Shown: positions 52,791-64,000 of the stretch, piece by piece | Position numbering within the stretch: position 1 is the stretch's first letter | How the letters are laid out: each line of letters starts with the position of its first letter | Origin: Cunninghamella blakesleeana | Taxonomy: Eukaryota > Mucoromycota > Mucoromycetes > Mucorales > Cunninghamellaceae | Direction of reading: 5' to 3' | Assembly: GCA_017871115.1 (NCBI GenBank) | Contig: JAFCIZ010000002.1 | Span: forward strand, 620,001 to 684,000 | Length of the DNA stretch: 64,000 nt | Position numbers and translations under genes: made by a program | The notes under the pieces: generated by a model | Seen by the model: only the letters and a program-made list of their open reading frames with translations | The model's database searches: none | What the model was told of the DNA's origin: nothing

Positions 52791-55700
52791 TTAAAAGTAT
52801 GTACCTATTTGAAGGTTAATTTGTTCACAAAAATTAGTTTCATTATATTGAGGTTGTTGGAGCTCTCCTCGGCAACGTTGACGATGATCTAATAGCCAAT
52901 TTAAATATTCATTTTCCATTAGGTAAGAATCTACCATATTTAAGTTTTGGAACATATTAACCATGTTATGTCTTAAAATTGCTAATTGTTGACGACTGTG
53001 GTTGTATTCTAATGCTAATTGGTAATGGCGCCCATCATACCATAAGTAATTCTCATCTTCATTTTTAGTATGAATAAATACTTTAAAACTTTTAGATTCT
53101 GCATAAGGAGGTTTTAGCGATTTTTTAATAAATCCTTCATCTAAATCACGTAGATATATAGCATGATGAATAACTTGGGCACTAGATTGTTGTTGCTGTT
53201 GTTGGAATTGATCTTCTTGTAATTGATGATGTTTTCCAAATATACCAGATAGCCAAATGGAGCATCCTATAATAAGAATACCTACAATCCATAAATTAGG
53301 TGGCCATAAAGAATCCATAGCTGTTTTTACTAAGGATGGAATTTCTTGACCTAAATCGTCTGTCAATTTTTCTTTTATAAACTGTACTTTAGTTGTTTTT
53401 GTTGATGAAGGTCCTTTCTTTGGTGTTGGTTCCATAGAAGATGATGATGATTTGTTGGTGGATGAAATGGGTAATTTTGGTGAAGGTGACGATGATGATG
53501 TTAGAGCTGGTTTGATTGGGATAGGCTGATTAATATGGTTAAAATGATGGGATTTTATATTAAGATTTAATGGATTGACATCGCTCATTATTTTAACGTC
53601 AGTTGGAGAAGATAAAATATGTTCCTTTTTAATAGTATTATCCATTGTTGTTGTAATATGCAATATATTTTCATTAAGATTTCGTTGTTGATGATTGTTA
53701 TTAGAATTAATGCCTGTATTACATTGTTCTGATTCAATTCGTCGTAGTTCGTTTACATTTTCTTCAATAGATTTGGATGCATTTTCTAGAATAGGAATAA
53801 ACACACCTATACTATCAGACATTCCTTTTAAGGCAGCTCTTGTTACAATAGCTAAATATATATATATAGTTTTAGTAATATGGTAAATAAAAACTCTTGT
53901 TCATTATCTTTATATTTTATTTTATTTTTACCTTTCACCATAACGTATTTCACCCATCGAACACCAATATGACATGTTAATTTACAGCGTGAGTCATTGA
54001 TATATGTAATACAGTATTTTACTGAGGGAATAAAAGCATCAGCATAAGGCAATGCAGGCGTTTTTGTAGAAATTTGAATAACATAACAACTATTTTTTTT
54101 TAAAAAAAAAGTAAATAAATTTTAAAAATAAATAAATACATATTCGCATAGCCATACACACACACATATATATATATATATACTAATTTATATTCACAAA
54201 GCTTACAGATAGTCTTGTTTCTTCAACAGAATTTGAGTTTCTTCTACTTCAGCTTCCTTCATTCTTACAATAGGATTGGCAACAGGCATCCAATATTTCA
54301 ACATTCTCACCATTTGTTGATCCCCAGAATCCGTATTAGAGAGTTCCCAAGGTGTTACTCGTAAATCATGGCCTTCGATTGCTTCTGTTTTAGCATTCCA
54401 TACACCACCATCTGTAGGAGGAGCATTCTTTTCATCTGTAAACATCAATTCATATAATCTTTTGGCTGAAATAGGTAATTCAAGTTCAACATCTAGTTTA
54501 TCTAAATGATCTTCACATTCACATTGAATAGGTTCAGTGGGTTTTTCAATATGAGCAGGTAATGCATCGGCTAATAAATAAGAATAAAATGTATAAAAAG
54601 AAAATATAAATATTATGGATTTAATAAATAAATAGTTGAAAAAAGTATAACTTACGATCTACATAAACTTTTTTGATAGGTTCTGGAATTCGTGGTTGTT
54701 GTGATGGAGGCGACGATGGTAAAGGTGAAGACGGTGATGATTGTAATTGCTGAGGAGATCTTGATAAAGGAGGAGAGATCATTCCATTAGAAGAAGATAC
54801 GGTAGTATCAGAATCAATATTCATGGATGTCATCGAGGATGCGATGGTTGCTAAAGTTAATGGTGAACTAGCATTTCCATTAGAAGATGAAAAGGAGGAT
54901 GAATCTAAAAGTGGCATGGATGATAAAGAAATAATTTTTCTAAAAGCATTACGTAATTGCATTGGGCTAGCTAATTTGGCATTATATATAAGGAAACGAA
55001 GTTTTTCAACTATAGCTTCTACATCTTCAATTTGTACAGAAAAATGTAATGATGTATTGGTATCATCAATTAAGCGTATATTAAATCCAGAGTCAGACAT
55101 TGTTTCTACAGTTTCAATATTTTTCAATTTTAATGCAATCTATATGTGTTATTTAAATATAGTAAAGTAAAAAAAAAGTTAATATATTATCAAATTATTT
55201 ATCTCTGTATCTCTCTATCTCTCTTTATATATATATATAACCAAGACTTACAGTATTTATGCAATTAATAGAAAGATTACTATAAAACCATAAAGTTTCT
55301 TGGGTAATGTAACCATAACCACTGTATTTATAATGACTACCATTTCCCTTTTTTGAACTTGTCATATTAGTATTTGCCTTTTTATGTAAAAACCCAGTAA
55401 ACACTACAAAAGAAAAATAAATAGATAAAAAAAGTAATTAATAAAAATATTATGTATTAAATATGTTAAAAACATGAGATTATATATGCAATCATTATAA
55501 CTTACCATCCATAACCACTTCATTAGGTGATACACCATAGAATAAATGTCTAAGTTCTTTATTTTTGTCATTCAAATAAGATGTGTAGCCATTAATATCA
55601 GCAGTTGATAGCTTAGGGTCTTTCATTTGTAAAGGCCATACTATTTTTCCATGTAATTCTGAATAATTTGTATTAAAAACTATTTCATCATTCTTTGATT

Positions 55701-57914
55701 GTGGTTGTTGCTGCTGCTGTTGTTTATGTTGATGGTGATGAATCAACAAAATATCATTTGATATGACTGATCGAGGTGTACCCCACGTCCTATTATTATT
55801 ATTATTATTGTTACTGTTACTGTTATTATTTGAATCCATATCATAAAAGACACCGCCATTATTACTATTGCTATATTCTGTTGTATGAAGATTATTTGTT
55901 ATTTCGCATAATACTAAGAAAGTTAATGATGTGGCAGTCGATAATTTGGCATCTTCACCTTGAGATGTGGTTGTCATTAGTAAAGAAGGATAGTCATCAT
56001 TGGAATACTTTTGTATTGCAGATTTAATGACCGAACTAGTAGTAATAGATGATGTTTGAGATTCAGCAATAGAATGAATGGTACCTGGTGAACTACTAAG
56101 ATTAGAGCCATTAGAATAACCGGATATATTAGATATGGCGTTTGTACTAAGAGTGACAGGAATATCAGTTGGTGTAGAAACAATTGTAGTTGATTTTGAT
56201 TTTGGAATTAATAAAGCTGGCGATCGAGGTTGTGAATGATCATTAAAATCATAACTCCCAAGTACAGAAATAGATGTAGGTCGAACTTTCTTTGATTTTG
56301 ATGAGCCATAATCTGCTTTTTTTACTTTATTAATCATTTTTATCCAGTTGCCCATACACTGTTCAGTTTCGGCTTGTAACATAACGGAGTCGCTACAAGT
56401 GTATATACACAATATAAAAAACAGCATAAAATAGAATAGTAATAGTAATAATCAGTCATTATATAACTTCATATATATATAGTCGTCATTGTTATATAAT
56501 GTATGAATGACTCACGTTTGATCAGTTATATTTGTTAATTCAAAACAATAATGTCTTTCGGAGTCAATAACCGGTTTTGCTTGGCAAATAGTTAAAGGTA
56601 AACAATATTCAATAGTAACGTCTGCCCCTTTGTCCGTGGGTCGCACATGACAGTAACCGAAATAACCATCATGAATAAAAGTCCAACTGCGTTTCCAAGT
56701 TGATTCTTTTACATTTTTCGTAAATAAATAACCATATTTTGATTTTCCATTTGCGAGTATACTGTGTTGGTTTTGTTCAATTAGACCGAGGTATTCATTT
56801 TCTAATGATTTTAATGCCACTTGCTGTTTTTTTAATTCATATTTGCATGTTTCTTTACTCTAATTGAATACATAGTAATAGTATACATATTAAATTTAAT
56901 TTTTGAATAATCAAACTCCTTTTTCATTTTTTTCTTACATCAAGTAACCATTGATTCCATGAAAATAACATTGCATTAAGTTTTTTCCAAATTTGTGCAT
57001 CATCATAAAACTCTTTTCTGGTAGCCGACGTAGCAGAGAATTGCTGTATCATACATTGTTCAATTTCGGATCTTAATTTGAATATACGAATGGCATGTTC
57101 ACCAGATAATTTAGTATAAGTTTTTCTTGAGGTATCAAGTTGTTGTAAGATATCTGAATGACCATCATTATTTATATCACTAGTACTATATTTTTCCAAA
57201 TCATTTTCATACTCTTTTAAAGCTAGTTCATGTTGAGTACGAAATTCCTATTTTTTTTTAAAAATAAATAAATAAGAATAGATTTATCTAACTATATTTT
57301 CTTCAACTATCTATCCTCATCATCATCAATAATATTAATAATAATAATAATAATAAATATATTTATATACCTTAAACTCGCGGAGATTGGTTTTTACAAA
57401 TTGATCAATAGGTTGAATAAGATGGTCCTCGAGGTCAGATACCTATAAGGATAAGTAAAAATAATAAATGTATATATATAATAATTATTGGTGAGACATC
57501 GTTATTTGTTAAACAAAACTTCGGTACCCGGATTTAAATTAATCCTTTTTTTTTTTTTTACCATTTTCGTTTTAAATGTCAAATTCGTTTTTAAAGTTTC
57601 CGCAAAATTATCAACAACCTTTCCTGTAGTCAAAGGATCTAAAATTGAAAAATGAAAAATAAAAATAATCATTTTTTTAATCACAGAAATAAAAAAAAAA
57701 TATAGAAATTATAATTAGTATTTATATATTCGTTTATATTTATATATACATATATATTATTATTATTATTGATGAAAACATGCAATGATCATATTTTTGT
57801 GTTACCAATAAGAAATTCGTCCACTTTAGTTGCTGGTGAGAGTTTGCTTGCTAAAGCAATGGTTTCCTCATTTAATTCTATAATAATGATTCAAAAGAAT
57901 GAATAGAAGTAAGA

Positions 57915-57951
<37 letters not shown>

Positions 57952-58167
57952 GAATAAGAGACAAAAAAAAAAATTGTATTTTAAAACTATACTTTTTAAT
58001 TTTTCTGCATAAGATTTTGTTTGTATTGATAAATCTTCAAACCATTCAATAAAAGAATCTATTTGTAAATCAAACCGTTTTGTTGAAGCACGGTATATAG
58101 GTGAATCGGTAATAGCATCATGTAAAGTAATAATAGTAGGTAGTGAGGTTTGTGTTGAGGTAATCAT
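52791..58167 (-). CDS. Sip3/Lam-like BAR-PH-GRAM-VASt lipid transfer protein
   Basis: Twelve exons: 58167-57993, 57877-57806, 57638-57562, 57442-57371, 57247-56939, 56859-56516, 56392-55506, 55403-55252, 55139-54656, 54570-54207, 54089-53932, 53851-52791; 1384 aa, phases consistent. Order: BAR-like helical region (residues about 1-270), PH domain (about 277-375; KYGYLFTKNVKESTWKRSWT), disordered Ser/Asn/Gln linker, GRAM-like fold (about 646-740; VFTGFLHKKAN, LHFSVQIEDVEAIVEKLRFL), VASt domain (about 883-1040; LDVELELPISAKRLYELMFT, VRMLKYWMPVANPIVRM, CKLTCHIGVRWVKYVMVKG) and one membrane helix (about 1217-1236; LWIVGILIIGCSIWLSGIF). This is the plan of yeast Sip3/Lam3 and Lam1, ER-anchored proteins moving sterol at ER-plasma-membrane contacts. 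It shares a 284-bp divergent promoter with the next gene. Confidence 0.88.
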
Positions 58168-58451
58168 TGAAACATGACCCTGAGATTTAAAAAAAAAAGG
58201 TATTAAAAAAAAAGAGAAGAGGAAAGAAAAAGAATTTTTTTAACAACTAATTTTTTTAATTTCTTTCAGATGATAAAAAAAAATAAACTCAGTTGACCAA
58301 TAAAATGTTCAGCCGCCACCGCAATAATTTATTTTCCTTTTTTTTTCTCCCCACTTTTTTTTCACTCTCTTTCTTTCCTTTTCTATATATTTTATTATTA
58401 TTCCTATCATTTATTTACTGCTTTAACAATATATAAAAAATTAAAAAAATA
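58168..58451. promoter_or_regulatory. Divergent promoter, SIP3-like / tail-anchored gene
   Basis: 284 bp between two start codons. Contains a CCAAT box (about 58299-58303), a GC-richer GCCGCCACCGC block at about 58311-58321 and a pyrimidine tract (58336-58385) before the plus-strand ATG. Confidence 0.5.
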
Positions 58452-59816
58452 ATGGCACCTACTGAATTAATTCAAATACAATATAACAAAGCTTTACGTT
58501 ATTTTTTATTAACGAAATATAATCATGCCGCTACTGCTTGTGTTAAAGCTTTAAGTCAACTACCAGTTGTAGAACAACAAGATGAGTTTGATATTTTAAG
58601 AGTACAATTATGGGTACTTTATTTGAATATTATTACTATTACTTTAATCAATGCTTCTACTACTTCTTTATCTACCCGTATCGCCAAACAATTTGGTTTA
58701 CCTTTATCAAGTATGGAATCGTTTGACCATTTCACACTTGCTGTATGGGATCTACTTGTGAAAAGCTATGGAAATGTAGCTGGTAATTGTGACCCAAGAA
58801 TCGTTTCTGCTTAGTAAGTCCTAGTAACCTATTATAGAAAATAGATCAAAACTCAGTTTTTTTTATTGGTTAATTAATTTCTTATATATTCCTTTTTTTT
58901 TATAATAGCCTTCTTATGACCTTAAAACTAAAGGTACCTGCTATTGGAAGACAAACGGCAGAGCAATGGTTTGCTACACTTCCAGATGCCAAATTAGATT
59001 ATCTTGGTAGTTTACAAGGTCAAGAAGAAGAATTTGCCGATAATACATTTATGATGTCATATTTAGAATTAGTTGATATTTATGCTACTCGTATCTTACC
59101 TGAAGCCAACGATTTCGAATCTGCAAAGTCCTTTATCGAATATAATTCATTTTTAACTGATGAAAAGAAAGAGGTAAAATTGCTTATATATTTGTTTTTA
59201 ATAATAAGGAGAGAGAGTGATTAAAAAGGTTAAGAAATAAGTGACCATTCATTAACTCATTTTTTTCTTTTTAAAAAATATAAAGTCAATAATAGCAACC
59301 ATTCAAACAATGAAAGAGGATCAACAAAAGGAACAAGAAAAAAAGAAAAAATTAGCATTGCAAAAGAAAGAAGCAGAAAAGGCAGCTCAAGCGGCAAAGT
59401 TGGCAGCTATGGAAAAAGAACGACAACAGAGGGAATTGGAAAATGAACAAAAAGAAAAAATAAAAAGAGAAAATGAACAAGCTGCAGCTGCTCAAGCAAA
59501 ACAACAACAAAAGGAAAGACAAAAACAACAGCAATTCACACCTACCGCTACTACTACTGCTACCACTACAAGGTCTACTAATTTAACAGAAAGATCACCT
59601 AAAGCAGTAACAGAACAAAGTCTTCATATGATTAAAACATGGATCAATCAATTGACAACAACAGGATCAGCCGCTTATGTTGCTGTATTAATTGTCTTTT
59701 TCGCATTACTCAGTTTATTAAGAGGTCCTCGAAGTCGATTATCGAACGTATTAAAATTAGTGTTAACAAAATTTTGGCAAACAATTCAAATGGGTACTAA
59801 AGTAACATATATGTAG
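58452..59816 (+). CDS. Tail-anchored helical protein, possibly Pex26-like peroxin
   Basis: Three exons (58452-58813, 58909-59173, 59286-59816), 385 aa. The N-terminal half is all-helical and TPR-like (YNKALRYFLLTKYNHAATAC, VKALSQLPVVEQQDEFDILR, WDLLVKSYGNVAGNCDPRIV). A long Lys/Glu/Gln/Ala coiled-coil (residues about 215-300) and a Thr-rich linker follow. A single C-terminal membrane helix (AAYVAVLIVFFALLSLLRG) with a basic tail marks a tail-anchored protein facing the cytosol. Pex15/Pex26/APEM9 peroxins, which dock the Pex1-Pex6 ATPase at peroxisomes, share this size and layout, but I see no diagnostic motif; a mitochondrial or ER tail-anchored protein is equally possible. Confidence 0.75.
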
Positions 59817-60109
59817 AGAGGACCTCCCTTTCCAATGAAATTATCAACTCTAAATAATCGACATCATTTTTATGCATGTGTATACCTAACTTATATATTA
59901 TTTACATATATATAATCTTAATCATTGTATACAGCTTTTTCTTTTTCTTTCTATTCTTTTTTTCTTTATATATTTATTAAATAATTAATATAGATAGTTT
60001 GTAGTTATACTTTTTTTCTAAATATTATTATATACTAAAAAAAGCTCTTTAAATAATAAAAATAAAAATAATTTATATATATATATCTGTGTGTGTATAC
60101 ATTTATGCA

Positions 60110-60616
60110 TTAAAGGGTACTATTTAATGGGTGGTTTATTTGGATGGTTGAGGATGGATTAGAAGTAGAGGAGAAAGAAGAAGAAGATGGGAAAGGAACA
60201 TGAGATATTTCAGTTGTATATTTTTTTTGTGGAAAAATAAAAGAACTACCAATCCATAAAAAGATAGTGCCTAGCAAAGCTAATAAAACAACAAATCCTA
60301 CACAATTAAATATATAACGATATAATTTACTTCGACGTTGATGATGTTGTAACCATATAGATGATGTTGATACTCCTGTTGTTGTACTTTCGAAGGATTT
60401 TTGGTCTTTACCACTATTATTACTACTACTACTTATATTACTTTGATTTAAGGTAGCAGCCGATGAGATAGACCCCATAATGGTATATGCTGGCGACCAT
60501 ATATGACCGTGAAGACTATCTGTATCTGAATCATATACTTGCTTTTTTGTATGGGCTTGATTAGGTGGTAAAATAGTTGTACTATTATTTTGTTGTTGTT
60601 GTAGCTGAGGATTCAT
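60110..60616 (-). CDS. Single-pass membrane protein, unknown
   Basis: 168 aa, single exon, ATG at 60616. Gln/Asn-rich N-terminus, a Ser-rich stretch, a basic patch (HHQRRSKLYRYI) and one membrane helix (FNCVGFVVLLALLGTIFLWI; residues about 107-128), then a Ser/Pro-rich end. With basic residues before the helix it is probably cytosol-in at the N-terminus (type II). No family recognised. Low-complexity content makes this a modest-confidence gene; the clean hydrophobic segment and stop support it. Confidence 0.6.
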   Translation of the reverse strand: MNPQLQQQQNNSTTILPPNQAHTKKQVYDSDTDSLHGHIWSPAYTIMGSISSAATLNQSNISSSSNNSGKDQKSFESTTTGVSTSSIWLQHHQRRSKLYRYIFNCVGFVVLLALLGTIFLWIGSSFIFPQKKYTTEISHVPFPSSSSFSSTSNPSSTIQINHPLNSTL

Positions 60617-61103
60617 TCTTTGTAATGATTCATTTGCTTTTTTACAGTTATATTTTTTAAAAAAAAAAAAAAGAAAAAAAAAAAAAGAAAAATAGGATAA
60701 AGAGAGAGAAAATCCAGGTTTTTTTTTTTTTTTTTAAGTTATATAATTTTTCCTCGTTAATTATTATCTACCCTTGATAAAGTTTCTCCTCGTATAGTTT
60801 TTTATTTATTTTTTTATTTTTTTAAAAGGTAGAAATAATCTTAAACTGTGAAATAATTTTAGTGCAATCTTTGATCCCTCTCTCTTTTTTATTTTTTATT
60901 TTTAAATAGTTTGATTAAAACAAGATAGGAATAACCAATTTCTGTAAAAAAATGAAATTATATATTCAAGTTTATTTTCCTTATCTGTGAAATTTTTTAG
61001 GCATTGTCCAATTGGTTACACACATGTTTTCAGCTTTTAATTTTTTTTCTCGAACAATCAAAAAAAAAGAAATAAAAAAAAGTAGTTATAAGTCAACTAA
61101 ATA

Positions 61104-61138
<35 letters not shown>

Positions 61139-61634
61139 ATAAGTTAATCCAATTAATTTATGATATATATTTATAGTTGTAAACTTTGCCAGTATGTAAA
61201 AGTGAATTATACCGACCTTTATCAATTATCTTTTCCAATATACAACATTATATCATATAGTATTGTTTTATAATGATTAAAAACATTGGTAATAAAAATC
61301 AAATGAATCATATAACTAAAAGTTTTATAAATTTCATATAGTAGTACACTACTTGCGTAGTAAATAAAATGTTTACCCTAATTTAAAGTTTTTTCCACTT
61401 AAAAGGGGTACAAGTTTGGCCACGTGATAAATCGAGATTTTTTTTTTTTGAAACCATTTTTTTTTAGCTCTCTTTCTTTCTTCTTTTCTTTATCACACTA
61501 TATTTATTATATATATATATGTGTTATTATAATTAAACTATTTTATATTATTATTGTTATTATTATTGTTATTATTATTATTATATATTAAATAAACAAA
61601 AATATATATCCTCTGTATACGTTTTATAAAAAAA
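60617..61634. other. Divergent intergenic region
   Basis: About 1 kb, no gene. T-tract/A-tract element at 60653-60672 near the start of the minus-strand gene; A32 run at 61105-61136; CACGTG at 61421-61426, 209 bp upstream of the plus-strand ATG; (TTA)n at 61545-61590. Confidence 0.5.
61421..61426. promoter_or_regulatory. E-box CACGTG
   Basis: GCCACGTGAT context, a Cbf1/USF-type bHLH site, in a region otherwise almost free of G and C, 209 bp upstream of the 61635 start. Confidence 0.4.
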
Positions 61635-63119
61635 ATGGGCGATGCAAATGAAGTTCTTCAACAGTTTTCAAATGGTACCTTATCAAGATTAGACGATACT
61701 GAGTTTTATTATGATCCTAATAGATTCACCAGAGAAGGGAGATTTAAGCAACAATATCGAATTATTGAACCGGAAAAGTCGACTACCATATCTAAATCGA
61801 TTACTTCGTTTGCACTCAATGTTGTTTCCGATTTTGCTTCTGGTGTCAAGTCTCGCTATAATAAAAATCAAATATATGCTCCTTATGAGTTTAAGGATAC
61901 AATAGATGCCTATCAAAAAGCTTTAGAAGGTATTAAATAAAGAATAAAAAGAAAAGAAAAGAAAATAATGCTATTGAATGAGAAAAAAAATTATAAAATA
62001 GGATAAACCATTGATCTTTATATATATATTAAATATTTTTTTAAAATAGAAACAAAGAATGATTTTCAGCATATACCTTCACCACCAACAAGTCAGCAAC
62101 GTCGACCTGAGAATAAAAAAATGGATTCTAAAAAAGTACAAACAAGATTTTTAATACAAAACAATAACAATAACAATAGTATAAGGCAACCATCATCATC
62201 GTCTTTTACTAGTACTATACATAATATTAAACCTTCACGTGAATCCATTAAAAAAGATATTGAACAATTTCAACCCCCTTCTACTTGGTCAACACTTCCC
62301 AAGCATGAGCTATTTATTAAATACCCTACAGTAATGTATGTTTTTATTTTTATTTTTATTTTTATTATTATTATTATAATAATAATTTGGTCATGTTAAC
62401 AATTTTTCATGTAATAATAATAATGATTATTATTATTATTATTATTTTGGAAATACTCATATGGTTTTATTTATATATTTATATTTATTTATTTCCTTCT
62501 TCATTGTAGTACAATGGAAGAATTGATGAATCAATTAAAGCATGAAGTAGAAAGATATACCTATTTATTAGATGATACTGAAAAAGTAATGAAAGATTAT
62601 GAAAATGATATTGATGAAACATTAAATAATTTACAAGATTTAGAAAATAAAATTAAGGTAAATATATATAATTTAAAATGAAATAATCAGAATAGATAAG
62701 CAAATTAAAAAGGTGTATATATATTCTGGGTCATCAAGAGAGGATATTATTTATTTATTTATGTATTTTATTTTACTTATCGAATATATATATATATATA
62801 TTAGGAAATGAATACCAAGACTGTAGTCTATGCAGAACAACAATTAAATATGAGGTCTCAATTAAATATAATAATGAATAATAATAAAAATGATAAAAAC
62901 GCGAGACGAATACAGCATAAATTAAATGAAAAAATTGATAAATGGAAAAGTAGAAAAGATCCGTTAGTTCAGCTCTCCAATATATTGACAACACATGAAC
63001 AATTAGTAACATTAAATAAATTAACTGATCGATTTTGGAATATTATTTATTATATTATACTGGGTATTATTATTATTATCATCATGTTATTACTATGGTT
63101 ACCTCATCTTACTCCTTGA
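61635..63119 (+). CDS. Tail-anchored coiled-coil protein, unknown
   Basis: Four exons (61635-61929, 62050-62335, 62510-62657, 62805-63119), 347 aa; phases consistent. Not recognised. The N-terminal 100 residues are mixed (LDDTEFYYDPNRFTREGRFK, ITSFALNVVSDFASGVKSRY), followed by an Asn/Ser linker, then acidic coiled-coil helices (MEELMNQLKHEVERYTYLLD, DIDETLNNLQDLENKIK) and a final strongly hydrophobic helix (IIYYIILGIIIIIIMLLLWL) five residues from the C-terminus. That is the layout of a tail-anchored protein such as a SNARE-like tether or golgin-type adaptor, but no SNARE zero-layer pattern could be confirmed. Confidence 0.78.
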
Positions 63120-63479
63120 TTCATATATGTATATATATATGTAGATTAATAATAATGAATTAAAAATAATTAAATAAATAAATAAATGATCATTTTATAT
63201 ATATCGTAATAATTATATTTATATAAAAATACATAATGGTAAAATAATAATAATAACAATAATAATAATAAAATATCAATTACCAAAAAAAAAAAAAAAA
63301 AAAAATCATAATGATAAACAAAATATAGTAATTATTAATAATATTTTATACAAAAATATAAATAAAAGGGGATAGAAAGAAGGAAAGGGGGTAGAGAGGG
63401 AGGGTTTAGTATTGTTATTATTACATATGTCTGTGAAGTGCATCATTCGTTTTATTAAAATTTAATTTAATAAAATTCT
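63120..63479. other. Convergent 3' spacer
   Basis: AT-rich, with (ATA)n at 63245-63275 and an A-run at 63285-63305; a purine-rich block at 63366-63404. No gene. Confidence 0.4.
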
Positions 63480-64000
63480 CTATAATTTAAGTGCTTGAAT
63501 AGTATTTCCAAATCCAATCCCAACCCATTTCGTTACAATTTTATTCCATGATAATGAGTTAATACCTGATCCTGCAGAATAAGCTAAAATTGGATCTTGA
63601 ATCGATCGAAGAGGAGGTTGAGTTGATTTTGATGAATGTTGATATGATGAAGATGATGAATTAGAATTTGATTCATGAATATCCCAAATAAGTACTTGTG
63701 TATCATCTCCTGTTTAAAGAGATGAAAAAAAGAGAGAAAAACATTACTATCTATTGCCTTTTTTCTTTTTCTTTTTTTTTTATAATCATTTATTAAATTC
63801 ATTTAATATAGTTACCTCCAGTAGCAATTTGGCTTGGACGAGAAGGTGACCAATTCATACAATTAACACTACTCTGATGGCTTTTAACTAACTCAGCAAT
63901 AGGAGAACTTGGATGACGGATATCAAGAATTTGAACAGATGAAGAATCCATTCGAAAAGTTGCCAATAAATTAGGGTTGATACGATTAAATTGAAGTCTT
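63480..64000 (-). CDS. DCAF7/WDR68 (HAN11/An11) WD40 protein, 3' part
   Basis: Two exons visible, 64000-63816 (continues beyond the window) and 63709-63480, joined at IATGG|DDTQVLIWD. Motifs of the last WD repeats: LLATFRMDSSSVQILDIRHP, SSVNCMNWSPSRPSQIATG, DDTQVLIWDI, DPILAYSAGSGINSLSWNKI, WVGIGFGNTIQALKL at the C-terminus. This is the characteristic end of DCAF7/WDR68/An11, a seven-bladed propeller that scaffolds DYRK-type kinases. A Ser/Gln-rich loop of about 20 residues is inserted before DPILAY. Paralogous WD proteins are less likely given the C-terminal match. Confidence 0.88.

Overview
This window is nuclear DNA from a very AT-rich fungus. Genes sit on both strands, most carry several short introns (about 60-160 nt, nearly all GTA...AG), and there are no operons or ribosome binding sites. 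The protein set (Ste12, a Cla4-type PAK, a CreA/Mig1-type zinc finger, a hybrid histidine kinase with one receiver, a Sip3-like BAR-PH-GRAM-VASt protein, kelch ectodomains on single-pass membrane proteins) together with Asn/Gln/Ser/His-rich coding tracts suggests an early-diverging fungus, most likely Mucoromycota (Mucorales). That placement is inference; I cannot name a genus.

Layout: 1-934 (-) 5' part of a Cla4-like kinase; 3364-6692 (+) Ste12; 7507-9683 (+) secreted flavin amine oxidase; 9886-11771 (-) zinc alcohol dehydrogenase with a 7-nt microexon; 12721-13803 (-) F-box-like protein; 14162-14413 (-) small secreted Cys-rich protein; 14787-17832 (-) Cef1/CDC5L; 19145-26889 kelch-membrane-protein cluster (intact, pseudogene, intact); 27297-31257 (-) Rrn6/TAF1C-like Pol I factor; 31901-36625 (-) hybrid histidine kinase; 37384-39006 (-) F-box/LRR; 39858-40499 (+) CreA-like repressor; 41267-43837 (-) unknown nuclear-type protein; 45907-47393 (+) thiamine pyrophosphokinase; 47632-48770 (-) acidic unknown; 49084-50856 (-) seven-helix membrane protein; 52791-58167 (-) Sip3-like lipid-transfer protein; 58452-59816 (+) tail-anchored, perhaps Pex26-like; 60110-60616 (-) single-pass unknown; 61635-63119 (+) tail-anchored coiled-coil unknown; 63480-64000 (-) 3' part of DCAF7/WDR68.

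The genes form an ordinary eukaryotic neighbourhood, not one pathway. Two signalling genes stand next to each other: Cla4-like PAK and Ste12 are divergent across a 2.4 kb spacer, and in other fungi PAK/MAPK cascades act through Ste12. The only real gene family cluster is the kelch group. Exon borders were placed by eye; for every multi-exon model except the seven-helix protein and the kelch pseudogene the exon phases add up to a full reading frame.

The least explained material is non-coding: two distant A-rich loci (about 18230-18700 and 51640-52015) built from the same kind of degenerate 20-25 bp unit, one next to a decayed coding relic bracketed by a T52 run and an A27 run; an abundance of directly abutting T-tract/A-tract elements in introns and just upstream of start codons; and a TA microsatellite that breaks the frame of the seven-helix protein.
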